Source of the DNA: Armatimonadota bacterium
GTDB taxonomy: Bacteria; Armatimonadota; UBA5829
Direction: 5' to 3'
DNA length: 13,791 nucleotides
Assembly (NCBI GenBank): GCA_023474015.1
Contig: JAMCYN010000009.1
Location: 1-13,791 of the forward strand
Shown here: positions 1 through 6,904 of the stretch, piece after piece
How positions within the stretch are numbered: the first letter of the stretch is position 1
How the letters are laid out: the number at the start of each line of letters is the position of its first letter
Position numbers and translations under genes: made by a program
The notes under the pieces: model-generated
What the model was told of the DNA's origin: nothing
The model's database searches: none
The model's input: the letters and a program-made list of their open reading frames with translations, nothing else

Positions 1-129
1 GGCGGCAAGCTGGCAAAGCTGGCGCAGAAGCCGATCGTCGTGAAGAGTGACAACATGCAGCGCATTGAAGATGTGCATATGATACTCGGCCACCTGGTGT
101 TCCATTGCCTCATGAGGCAGTGTAAGTGA
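1..129 (+). CDS. gmhA: Phosphoheptose isomerase (GmhA-type SIS protein), C-terminal end only
   Basis: Frame 1 is open from the window edge to a TGA at 127-129, giving the last 42 residues of a protein that starts outside the window. The segment contains a GGKLAKLA stretch, then PIVVKSDN and [12 protein letters not shown]. These match the C-terminal part of SIS-fold sedoheptulose-7-phosphate isomerases, where the SDN..RIQ..H...GH block forms part of the active site. The family converts sedoheptulose 7-phosphate to D-glycero-D-manno-heptose 7-phosphate in the cytoplasm, the first step towards nucleotide-activated heptose for LPS or S-layer glycans. The next gene, a GmhB-type phosphatase, overlaps it by four bases (GTGA), which fits translational coupling within a heptose operon and strengthens the call. 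A DiaA-like SIS protein is the main alternative, but the gmhB neighbour argues against it. Confidence 0.8.
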   Translation, partial: GGKLAKLAQKPIVVKSDNMQRIEDVHMILGHLVFHCLMRQCK

Positions 130-680
130 ACGGGGTCGTTTTTCTCGACCGTGACGGGGTCATAAACGAAGATCGGGACGATTATGTCAAGAACACCCGC
201 GAGCTCAAGGTGTTCCCATTCGTGCTGCAGAGCGTGCGGAAACTCAATGATGCGGGATTCAAGGTAATCGTTGTCTCGAACCAGCAGGGAGTGGCCAAGG
301 GCCTGATCTCCGAAGGCGATTTACAGAGTATCGAGAATGAGATCGTCAGGCAGGTGAGCGCCGCCGGCGGAGAGATAATCGCGTTCTACTACTGCAAGCA
401 CCTCGCCTCCGATGGGTGCTCTTGCCGCAAGCCCCAATCCGGCCTTCTCACGAGGGCGGCGAAAGAGCACGGAGTCAGCCTGCGGGATTCCTTTATGATC
501 GGGGATACCGAGCGAGATATCTTGGCCGGCAAGCGGGCCGGATGTAAGACGCTGCTGGTCCTGACCGGAAGCACCACCGAGCAGGAATCCGAACACATCC
601 CCTGCCGCCCGGACTTCGTGGCGGCTGATTTGGCGGCGGCTGTTGATTATGTGCTGGGAGTCGAGGCGGAGGTAGTTTGA
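126..680 (+). CDS. gmhB: D-glycero-D-manno-heptose 1,7-bisphosphate 7-phosphatase (HAD-IIIA family)
   Basis: 184 residues, the usual GmhB length. The HAD motif [10 protein letters not shown] carries the nucleophile Asp8 and the acid Asp10. Motif II is VVSNQQG with Ser51. The zinc-knuckle ligands typical of GmhB are present as Cys90, His92, Cys98 and Cys100, followed by RKP (Lys102). Motif IV is GDTERD (Asp127/Asp131). The enzyme removes the C7 phosphate of heptose bisphosphate in the cytoplasm. Whether the alpha anomer (GDP-heptose route) or beta anomer (ADP-heptose route) is the substrate cannot be read from the sequence. The start is the GTG at 126, which overlaps the upstream gmhA stop in a GTGA arrangement and puts motif I at the normal distance from the N-terminus. 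The gene is followed immediately by a four-unit octamer repeat whose first unit includes its stop codon. Histidinol-phosphate phosphatase, a close relative, is possible but less likely next to gmhA. Confidence 0.88.
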   Translation: MNGVVFLDRDGVINEDRDDYVKNTRELKVFPFVLQSVRKLNDAGFKVIVVSNQQGVAKGLISEGDLQSIENEIVRQVSAAGGEIIAFYYCKHLASDGCSCRKPQSGLLTRAAKEHGVSLRDSFMIGDTERDILAGKRAGCKTLLVLTGSTTEQESEHIPCRPDFVAADLAAAVDYVLGVEAEVV

Positions 681-706
681 TCGTTTGATAGTCTGATGGT
701 TTGATC
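675..706. repeat. Four-unit 8-base tandem repeat (GTTTGATN) at the gmhB 3' end
   Basis: Four consecutive octamers read GTTTGATC, GTTTGATA, GTCTGATG and GTTTGATC. The first unit contains the gmhB stop codon. The array fills most of the 44-base gap between the convergent gmhB and C25 peptidase genes. No hairpin with a T-tract is visible in this gap, so no intrinsic terminator is evident for either gene. Its function is unknown. It resembles the short intergenic tandem repeats seen in some bacterial genomes. Confidence 0.7.
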
Positions 707-724
707 GTCCCTGTAGCCAACGCC

Positions 725-3700
725 CTACCTTAACGGCAAGATGTCCGCAGAATCGCAGACCACTACTCCGTAAGGTGCGGATATACCGACGACGCGGACC
801 ATCGAATCCTGGGCCGGGGGAGTCGCGGAGCCGAGACAGGTAATGGTGAGGCCGCCGGGCAGGGTGCCGTCCCAAATCGTAAACCAATCGGAGCCGCTTG
901 CGATCACATTGCCCCAAACGGCAACCAGCAGGCCGACGTTGTTGACTCCCCTACCCCACGGCGTGCCCTTCTGACCTCGCGCGGGCGGACCCGCGACATA
1001 TTGATAATCGCCGCCGCCGACCAATCGGTTCGCCAACCCTATCGGTTGTGGGGGAGCCGACTGCGTTGAAGGCATCATTTCGGCGTTGGATAGAACGCGA
1101 AGGTCTCCCAGGCTGTCCATACGGCCCGCGACCGCGAGCGTGGTACCCGGCCCAACATACGGAATCGATGTCCAAGCCCCGGTCACTTTGATGCCTGAGT
1201 TCCTGTTGGAATCCTCGATAAAGCACTCCGGACCGCCGCCCATCCTGCTCGTCCGCACGCCCGAAATGCGGACCCATGTGCCGTCGGCCATCCGTTTCGC
1301 AGACGCCACATCGAGCACATCCTCGACGATTCTGATCGGATCGGACGAGCCGACCTCACCGGTGGCTCCCAAGGAATTGTGAGCCTTTACCAGAACCCGC
1401 GCGGTATCGCCGTTCTGGAGTGTCAGGCCGGACATCGTGGTCGAGACGGCGGTACCTACGCTCAACCACCCGCCCCCCGGAAGTATTCCACTCTCATCTG
1501 AAGTGGCGCTCACGGCACATTCATAGCCAATGATATTCGGTCCTGGGCACGACCAAGCCGCGTGTATCGACGCGGGATTGCTCTGATAACGGCTGTCCAC
1601 GGAGACGACAGGTACCGGCGGCGGCGCGCCATCGAGAATGACATTGTCAAACCAAGCATAGCAGCTTGAACCACCGGAAGGCAGCTTGCGCCAAACGTCC
1701 AGGAAGATCGTCATATCAGAGGTTGTGGCGGTGACGGCCCAGTCTGTTATGGGGTTCCAGCTCAGGTGCTTGGGGTCGAACTGCTGCCAGACGACGTTAG
1801 AAGATGAATAGTCGTTACCGCCCAACGGATCATAACCGAGTCGGCAAACGATGTTTTCGGATGACATAGGATCGTCCCCATCAAGACGGTCGCGCTCCAT
1901 CGCCGACAGCTTGTATATCCCACCTGGGAGCACCGTGACAGTCTGATAGAACCCCGCGTGCGCGTCACCCGAGGCAGGTTGAGGCATGGTCAGCCCCTGG
2001 GAGTACTTGCCATCATAAATGTAGAATTGTTCCATCAAAGGATATGCTGTGTAGCCATTGCTATGGTAGCTGCTCCAGCCGTTAGCCACATTCTTATTGG
2101 AAAAGCCAGCCTCGAACCCGCCGTTAAGCAGGGCATTGCCGATCTGCAACTGAAGTGTGATATCGGCGTTGGTCGATTGACCTTCGGCCACAACACACCC
2201 CGAGACTGCCTTCTGCGCATAGAGAGATTTGGACACGGTGACCGTGTGGTCCCCCGGTTCGACGTTGGGGAATACATAGCTGCCGTCGGTCTGTGAGCTG
2301 ACCGCGCTGGATAACCCCGAGACGCTGACCGACGCGCCCGATATCGGCGCATACTGCGCATCATAGACGTGCCCCGCAATCGAGCCATAGACCGCTGGAA
2401 CCAGTTGAAAATCCATTGGTATGACATTACCGATGCCCAACGGCAGGTCATAATACCTCTGAGAATAGTATCCATCGGCGGAGACGACAATAGCGTTCGA
2501 AGTCACTCCCATGCAATCCAGCATGTAAGAGCCGTCAGGCCTTGATCGAGCAAACTTACGACCATCCGCCGAACGTATGCACGCTCCGGCAATAGCCACG
2601 CCGGCCGTGTCCGTGACCCTGCCGGTGACGGCCCCGAACGCCGTTCCGTTGTAGGCTAGAGATGGATCACCGTAGACGTTGAAGACCACATCATTGGCCC
2701 AAATGGTCATCGGGGCCGCCAGGCGAGCGTCCATCGCGGCGCGGCCGCACGGCTCAACCGGATTGAGCAGGAATTTGGCGTACTGATAGCCCAATCCGCC
2801 GATTGTACCCGCACTCGTGTATGTGGTTTCGCCGGAAAAATACCAAGAGACCCTAGAGGCCGTTTGGGTGGACACCGCCCCACTCCGGAGCAAGGCGTAG
2901 CCCAGGTTGTTGGGTTCCTCGGGCCAGCCGTTGTCGCACGACGCCGCATATACTATCGCGGGTTTCGTGTCGTCTAGAGACGAACACATATCACTTGAGA
3001 TCACACTAGCCGCATAAGTCGTGGCCCCATGAGTCATCCAGAACACAAAACCGGCCCCACGCTGCCACTCCGACAGAACTATTGGATAATCGCATGGGTA
3101 ATGCTCGGGAGGCGGGTTGAGGTTGTATGTGCCGTCGTAAATCCGGTCGGCAATGAGATTGACTGGGGCGATGACGTCGCGCTTGATCTCCTCGCCGAGT
3201 TGGTAGGAGAGCACCTGGGGCGGATCAACATCCAGCGGCTTCATCGGCAGCAGAAACGTACGGCTCCACTGGCCCAGGATACCCGACTCGTAGTCCATGG
3301 TCTTTTGAAGTATGTGATCCAGGTCGGCCACGACTCCGTAGTAGGGTATGCGGCCGACGTAGACCTCGGGAATGCGGTCGACACCGCCTGTGTCTAGATC
3401 GCCGGAGTCATCCCCGTAACTGCCGTTGCCGTTGAGGTCCCAGTTACCCGTAAGGTCGGCGTAGAAATAGTCTGAAGGCGCCTGCCTCCAATCGTCCGGA
3501 TCGGTTGTCACACTCAGGCGCGGCCAGAGCATCTTCATGGGGACGTCACCGCTGGTCGGATTCGGATTGCCTACCAGTAGCACATACTTGATCCCTAGAG
3601 TGAGATAGTTGGCTTGAAGCCATGCGCGGATGTTGTTGGCGGCGGCGGCGCCGGTCCCGCCTCCCCAGTTGCTCTCGGTCACGATCCTGGCGGTAAACCC

Positions 3701-4495
3701 CCTACTCGCCTGAAATGCGGCGAACATCGCTAGCTTTGTGCTCTGCGTGGCTATGGCGCTGGTTGTAATGATGACGTAGTCCGCGACTGATGCAGTTTGA
3801 TCACCGAGGATGGTGGGATAGAAGCTCTGGGCTTGAGTGCTGTTGCTCACGAATCCCGACATCTCCGCCGCCACCGGGTCCGGCGTCGGAGCCGCATTGG
3901 ATGCGACTTTTGAGTAGCTCAAGGCCGCCTGGCTCGAGGAGACGGCGCGTAGTTGGCCCGTCACCGGGTTGTAACAGTACGGCCAGAACTCGACCGCCGC
4001 GATCTTCCACGTGCGCAGGTGGCCGATGTAGCGAATGCTCACCTGCTCTTCGGGATAAAATGCGTTCTTCTTGTAGACGAGCAGGTTGCGCCCGTTGCTG
4101 ATGTGCTTGTCGCGCCCCCAATCTTGAACGCTATAGGCATTGGTCGCGGCGGGCACAGGGGAAATGTCGTAGGCACCCGCGAGAGGGGCCGTGGCGTAGC
4201 TGTCCGGCTGAATCTTTACACTCGACTCGTCGGCATCCGGCGGCAGCGCCACATAGATGACCTTGCACGGCAGCGCGGGGTTGCCGCTGGAGGTAAACGT
4301 GCTGAACCCGGGCGCGGTCACCTGCTCGATGATGCGCCGGTTCGCCCCATTAGACACCGCCGTAACTTGCTTGGATTCTATAAGATTCGCGTTGAATGAA
4401 CCGAGATCCACGCCGATGCGATCGGCAAATCCCGGCTTGGGAAACGCGCACGAGACCAGCGCGGCGACAATAGCCGCGTAGCTACGAAATACCAA
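725..4495 (-). CDS. Large exported C25 (gingipain-type) cysteine peptidase with accessory domains
   Basis: 1256 residues from a TTG start. A signal sequence comes first (hydrophobic AAIVAALV near residues 7-14), with either cleavage after Ala24 or a lipobox-like LVSC ending at Cys16. A beta-rich propeptide-like region (about 45-230) follows. The C25 catalytic domain (about 238-615) has His489 in WMTHGATT and Cys520 in YAASCDNG, 31 residues apart as expected for the His/Cys dyad. It also has the family's WDLNGNGSYGDD calcium-like loop and PEVYVGRIPY. Next are two carboxypeptidase-regulatory-like beta sandwiches (about 620-785), a carbohydrate-binding-like jelly roll (about 788-955, ending WFDNVILDG), an FN3-like module (about 958-1055) and two OB-like segments to the end. 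No T9SS CTD, PEP-CTERM, LPXTG or TM anchor is seen at the C-terminus. The likely role is secreted proteolysis; the substrate is unknown. It is monocistronic as far as visible and convergent with gmhB. Confidence 0.82.
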   Translation of the reverse strand: MVFRSYAAIVAALVSCAFPKPGFADRIGVDLGSFNANLIESKQVTAVSNGANRRIIEQVTAPGFSTFTSSGNPALPCKVIYVALPPDADESSVKIQPDSYATAPLAGAYDISPVPAATNAYSVQDWGRDKHISNGRNLLVYKKNAFYPEEQVSIRYIGHLRTWKIAAVEFWPYCYNPVTGQLRAVSSSQAALSYSKVASNAAPTPDPVAAEMSGFVSNSTQAQSFYPTILGDQTASVADYVIITTSAIATQSTKLAMFAAFQASRGFTARIVTESNWGGGTGAAAANNIRAWLQANYLTLGIKYVLLVGNPNPTSGDVPMKMLWPRLSVTTDPDDWRQAPSDYFYADLTGNWDLNGNGSYGDDSGDLDTGGVDRIPEVYVGRIPYYGVVADLDHILQKTMDYESGILGQWSRTFLLPMKPLDVDPPQVLSYQLGEEIKRDVIAPVNLIADRIYDGTYNLNPPPEHYPCDYPIVLSEWQRGAGFVFWMTHGATTYAASVISSDMCSSLDDTKPAIVYAASCDNGWPEEPNNLGYALLRSGAVSTQTASRVSWYFSGETTYTSAGTIGGLGYQYAKFLLNPVEPCGRAAMDARLAAPMTIWANDVVFNVYGDPSLAYNGTAFGAVTGRVTDTAGVAIAGACIRSADGRKFARSRPDGSYMLDCMGVTSNAIVVSADGYYSQRYYDLPLGIGNVIPMDFQLVPAVYGSIAGHVYDAQYAPISGASVSVSGLSSAVSSQTDGSYVFPNVEPGDHTVTVSKSLYAQKAVSGCVVAEGQSTNADITLQLQIGNALLNGGFEAGFSNKNVANGWSSYHSNGYTAYPLMEQFYIYDGKYSQGLTMPQPASGDAHAGFYQTVTVLPGGIYKLSAMERDRLDGDDPMSSENIVCRLGYDPLGGNDYSSSNVVWQQFDPKHLSWNPITDWAVTATTSDMTIFLDVWRKLPSGGSSCYAWFDNVILDGAPPPVPVVSVDSRYQSNPASIHAAWSCPGPNIIGYECAVSATSDESGILPGGGWLSVGTAVSTTMSGLTLQNGDTARVLVKAHNSLGATGEVGSSDPIRIVEDVLDVASAKRMADGTWVRISGVRTSRMGGGPECFIEDSNRNSGIKVTGAWTSIPYVGPGTTLAVAGRMDSLGDLRVLSNAEMMPSTQSAPPQPIGLANRLVGGGDYQYVAGPPARGQKGTPWGRGVNNVGLLVAVWGNVIASGSDWFTIWDGTLPGGLTITCLGSATPPAQDSMVRVVGISAPYGVVVCDSADILPLR

Positions 4496-4503
4496 AGATC
4501 CAG

Positions 4504-4508
4504 CCTCC
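4504..4508 (-). promoter_or_regulatory. Shine-Dalgarno that fixes a TTG start for the C25 peptidase
   Basis: On the - strand AGGGAGG lies 8 bases upstream of the TTG at 4495-4493. Starting there puts a signal sequence (VFRSYAAIVAALV) at the very N-terminus. The same frame is open upstream to 4726, but those 77 codons run through palindromes and the putative promoter, have no Shine-Dalgarno and would bury the signal peptide. Confidence 0.75.
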
Positions 4509-4589
4509 CTGCAGCGTCTGCCACGGGACCATGGTTCGTCCTCACTCCCCCCGAACACACCCTGCCTTAAGCAGCCTGCCATATATAGC

Positions 4590-4598
4590 AGTATATCA
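4590..4598 (-). promoter_or_regulatory. Candidate extended -10 promoter for the C25 peptidase
   Basis: The - strand reads TGATATACT, an extended -10 (TGn plus TATACT, five of six matches to TATAAT), in a local AT-rich patch. Initiation near 4583 would give a leader of roughly 88 bases before the TTG start. No good -35 hexamer is seen at 17 bases, which is acceptable for an extended -10 site but leaves the call tentative. The gene is the first one after a 264-base gap, so a promoter is expected somewhere here. Confidence 0.35.
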
Positions 4599-4678
4599 CA
4601 TGGAATGGATAAACGGATTTGGGATTTGGGATGCAAAGAGGAATCGGAAGCTTCAGCTCTTTGTGGACAGGTGGGTTG

Positions 4679-4724
4679 CGGGTTACAAACCCGTGAAGAG
4701 CGTCCGGGATTGCAAATCCCGGAC
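4679..4724. repeat. Pair of palindromic hairpins downstream of the fumarase operon (REP-like)
   Basis: Two perfect inverted repeats lie eight bases apart. The first, 4679-4693, is CGGGTT-ACA-AACCCG. The second, 4702-4724, is GTCCGGGATT-GCA-AATCCCGGAC, a 10-base stem with a 3-base loop. Both share the pattern GGGxTT-NCA-AAxCCC. They lie between the fumarase beta stop codon (4760) and the C25 peptidase start. Neither is followed by a T-run on the - strand, so they are not classical intrinsic terminators, although they could stabilise the 3' end of the fumarase mRNA or attenuate read-through. Similar closely spaced palindromes form REP-type dispersed repeats in other bacteria. Whether this pair is dispersed cannot be seen from one copy. 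The rest of 4496-4759 holds the candidate promoter, a short GGGATTT duplication near 4615-4630, the heptamer repeat, and no credible gene. Confidence 0.6.
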
Positions 4725-4738
4725 AATCGTCCTGCCTT

Positions 4739-4759
4739 CTGTTCCCTGTCACCTGTTCC
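4739..4759. repeat. Three-unit heptamer repeat next to the fumarase beta stop codon
   Basis: The + strand reads CTGTTCC, CTGTCAC, CTGTTCC as three consecutive heptamers ending directly before the stop codon of the fumarase beta gene (4762-4760, - strand). The arrangement parallels the octamer array at the gmhB stop codon. Function unknown. Confidence 0.5.
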
Positions 4760-5314
4760 CTACTGCCGGGCGTATTTGGCTTGGTTTTCGATGTAGAAGT
4801 CGCCGCCGTGACAATCGTTGATGACCACTAGGGGGAGGTCTCGGACTTCGAGCCTGTGGATGGCTTCGCAGCCGAGGTCTTCGTAGGCGATCACTTTGCA
4901 GGAGATAATGTGCCTGGCCAGAAGCGCCGCCGCCCCGCCCGTGGCGGCGAAGTAGACGGCTTTGTTTTTGACTATCGCGTCTTTGACACTCTGGTCCCGA
5001 AGACCTTTCCCGATCATACCCTTGAGGCCGATAGCGAGGAGTTCGGAGGTATAGGCGTCCATTCGGCCGGCGGTTGTGGGTCCGGCGGAACCGAGCACGC
5101 GGCCGGGCTTAGTAGGCGTAGGGCCGACGTAGTATATCACCTGGCCGTTGAGATCTATAGGCAGCGGCTTGCCCTGTCGCAAGAGATCGATCAGTCGCAC
5201 GTGGGCGGCATCGCGGGCTGTATAAACGACACCCGACAGAAGGACGCTGTCCCCCGCGCGGAGGTTTTCGATTTCCTGGTCAGTGAGGGGAGTTGTGAGA
5301 CGAATCGCCGTCAT
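4760..5314 (-). CDS. Fumarate hydratase class I, beta subunit (TtdB/FumB C-terminal-type)
   Basis: 184 residues, the usual length of the separate small subunit of class I (4Fe-4S) fumarase or tartrate dehydratase. Recognisable family blocks are TARDAAHVRLIDLL (32-45), the signature GPTTAGRMD (78-86), the glycine-rich YFAATGGAAALLARHI (121-136) and EDLGCEAIHRLEV (145-157). It pairs with the alpha subunit to hydrate fumarate to malate in the cytoplasm, a TCA-cycle step. The start is the ATG at 5314, which overlaps the alpha stop codon as ATGA and has AAGGAG eight bases upstream (5323-5328). A longer open frame reaches 5386 but lies inside the alpha gene and adds nothing conserved. Translational coupling to alpha supports stoichiometric assembly. 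Tartrate dehydratase is an alternative, but no tartrate genes are nearby. Confidence 0.88.
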   Translation of the reverse strand: MTAIRLTTPLTDQEIENLRAGDSVLLSGVVYTARDAAHVRLIDLLRQGKPLPIDLNGQVIYYVGPTPTKPGRVLGSAGPTTAGRMDAYTSELLAIGLKGMIGKGLRDQSVKDAIVKNKAVYFAATGGAAALLARHIISCKVIAYEDLGCEAIHRLEVRDLPLVVINDCHGGDFYIENQAKYARQ

Positions 5315-6153
5315 AGCACAAACTCCTTGTGCCGTGCCGCGTGACATTGAAGCGTAATGGCCACAGGCAGGCTCGCGATGTGGCACGGGTAGGATTCGAC
5401 ATGGACGGCGAGCGCCGTAACGCGGCCGCCGAGGCCCGAAGGCCCCACGCCGGTATCGTTGACCAGTCTCAACAGGTCACGTTCCAGAGCGGCATCAGTG
5501 AGGTTCGAGCCTGGCTCCCCCACCCGCCTTAGGATTGCCTTCTTGGATAGCAGCGCGGCCTTTTCGAGCGTACCACCGAGACCGACGCCGACAAGTACCG
5601 GCGGGCAGGGGTTCGGGCCGGCGTTGCGGACGGTCTCGACCACAAATTGCTTGACACCCTCGACTCCATCGGCGGGCTTCAGGACCCTTGCGACACTCAT
5701 ATTCTCGCTGCCGCCGCCCTTTGGGGCAATCGTCACCTTCAGCCGATCTCCGGGCACGATTTCAACATGGATCACGGCGGGGGTGTTGTCCTGGGTGTTG
5801 ACGCGGTCGAGTGGGTGCCTGACTATGGATTTTCTGAGGTAGCCCTCGCCGTAGCCCCGCCTGACACCTTCGTTGACGGCCTCGTAGAGATCGCCGCCGA
5901 TTATATGAGCATCCTGGCCCATCTCGACGAATACGAGAGTGATGCCCGTGTCCTGGCAAATCGGAACGCCCTCGGACTTCGCGATCTCGGCGTTGGCGAT
6001 TAGCTGATCTATGACATCGCGGCCCACGGATGATTCTTCGACCTCACGCGCGCTCCGCAACGATGCGATGACATCCTCGGGCAGAACATTGCACGCCTCG
6101 ATACACGCCGACTTCACCCGCTCGGTTATAAGTTCGGCATCGATCTCGCGCAT
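5311..6153 (-). CDS. Fumarate hydratase class I, alpha (4Fe-4S) subunit
   Basis: 280 residues, normal for the separate large subunit. It carries VPICQDTG with Cys66 and NPCPPV with Cys183. A third cluster cysteine lies near the C-terminus: Cys270 in LQCHAARH fits the usual spacing better than Cys257 in YPCHIASLP. These would hold the catalytic [4Fe-4S] cluster that activates fumarate or malate. GVGLGGTLEKAALLSKKAILR (about 189-209) is also typical. The enzyme is oxygen sensitive in the family. The ATG at 6153 follows the pseudopilin stop by one base (TGAGATG) and has a GGAGAG-like sequence upstream, so the two genes are probably translationally coupled. The 3' end overlaps the beta gene by four bases. 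The metabolic role is TCA-cycle fumarate hydration, feeding the same respiratory metabolism as the nuo genes upstream. Confidence 0.9.
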   Translation of the reverse strand: MREIDAELITERVKSACIEACNVLPEDVIASLRSAREVEESSVGRDVIDQLIANAEIAKSEGVPICQDTGITLVFVEMGQDAHIIGGDLYEAVNEGVRRGYGEGYLRKSIVRHPLDRVNTQDNTPAVIHVEIVPGDRLKVTIAPKGGGSENMSVARVLKPADGVEGVKQFVVETVRNAGPNPCPPVLVGVGLGGTLEKAALLSKKAILRRVGEPGSNLTDAALERDLLRLVNDTGVGPSGLGGRVTALAVHVESYPCHIASLPVAITLQCHAARHKEFVL

Positions 6154-6154
6154 C

Positions 6155-6904
6155 TCAGTCCACGTCTCTCCCCGCGACCCCGTCGGTGGTCAGATTAATG
6201 TCCGGCAACGACCGGGGTCTGGACACCAGCGGGCTGTCGGCGGGGTGAATCCTTGATGTAGCCAGATAGACCACATGGCCGTCCGCGAAGAGGTAGTTCC
6301 TCTCGCCGCTCCATGCGTCGTTTCCGGTCTCGGGCTCGTCGTACCAGCCGACCTTGCTCCGCTTGCTGTGAAGGGTCCAATACTCGGCCACTAGCGCCTT
6401 CTTCGAGCCGAACCGGACACTCGACGACTTGACCGTCGAGCATGGGAGCTTCGGGTTGGAGGCGGCGAACTTGGACCGGAGGTAGTTACCGTCGGCCACG
6501 GAGTTCACCTGCTCGGGAGTCATATAGAACGACGCCGAGTACGCATACGAAGTGCCGGCGTATATTCCTGGAGGCGTGGGGTCGGCCGGGCACGCCAGGA
6601 CCATATTGCGGGTTCCGTTACTTGAGACCGCGCCGAGCGCGACATACTTCCTGATAGGCTCTCGCCAGTAGTAGCCGGACCACAGGTATTGATTGTTCGT
6701 GTTGGGATAAGAGCCTTCATAATCGCCGGCGTACGTTTCGAACGCCTTGCTGATCTGCAGGAGGTTCGATTTGCATGTATTACTCTGGGCCTCATGCTTC
6801 GCGCTGATGTAGACCGGCGCAAGCACAGCGGCCAGTATAGCGATTATACCGATCACAACCAGCAGTTCTATGAGTGTGAATGCCGCGCGTGCTCCCTTTG
6901 TCAA
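6155..6904 (-). CDS. Type II secretion/type IV pilus-like pseudopilin (DUF1559-like, DGHV C-terminus)
   Basis: 249 residues. The N-terminus has a short basic leader and the class III signal FTLIELLVV (9-17), with the expected Glu13 at mature position +5 and a hydrophobic helix to about residue 32. The residue before the cleavage site is Ala8, not the usual Gly. The rest is an extracytoplasmic globular domain with VLACPAD (102-108) and YLFADGHV (204-211), motifs common in the large families of solitary pseudopilin-like proteins of Planctomycetes, Armatimonadetes and relatives. The start is TTG at 6904: it overlaps the upstream gene's stop as TTGA, and an in-frame TAA lies three codons upstream, so no other start is possible without losing the leader. 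The Shine-Dalgarno is weak, which suggests re-initiation after the upstream gene. The cargo or function is unknown; such proteins need a prepilin peptidase encoded elsewhere. Confidence 0.85.
   Translation of the reverse strand: MTKGARAAFTLIELLVVIGIIAILAAVLAPVYISAKHEAQSNTCKSNLLQISKAFETYAGDYEGSYPNTNNQYLWSGYYWREPIRKYVALGAVSSNGTRNMVLACPADPTPPGIYAGTSYAYSASFYMTPEQVNSVADGNYLRSKFAASNPKLPCSTVKSSSVRFGSKKALVAEYWTLHSKRSKVGWYDEPETGNDAWSGERNYLFADGHVVYLATSRIHPADSPLVSRPRSLPDINLTTDGVAGRDVD

Noticed and set aside
951..4481. Numerous open frames overlapping the C25 gene on both strands
   Set aside because: They have no recognisable domains or ribosome sites and lie wholly inside a well-supported gene in another frame.
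4521..4571. Possible leader peptide ORF starting at the ATG at about 4532 upstream of the C25 TTG
   Set aside because: It is a 16-codon frame overlapping the peptidase start, without a Shine-Dalgarno and with no attenuator-like hairpins.
4702..4724. Rho-independent terminator for the fumarase operon
   Set aside because: The stem is strong but no T-tract follows on the - strand (or on the + strand), so it is listed as a repeat/hairpin and not a terminator.
4496..4726. N-terminal extension of the C25 peptidase frame, including ATG codons at 4726 and 4582
   Set aside because: No Shine-Dalgarno at either ATG. The extension runs through palindromes and the candidate promoter, and it would place the signal peptide internally. 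The TTG at 4495 with GGAGG eight bases upstream fits better.
6899..6904. A second TTGACA on the - strand, at the pseudopilin start
   Set aside because: No -10-like hexamer at 16-18 bases; the hexamer is simply the TTG start codon plus the ACA codon.
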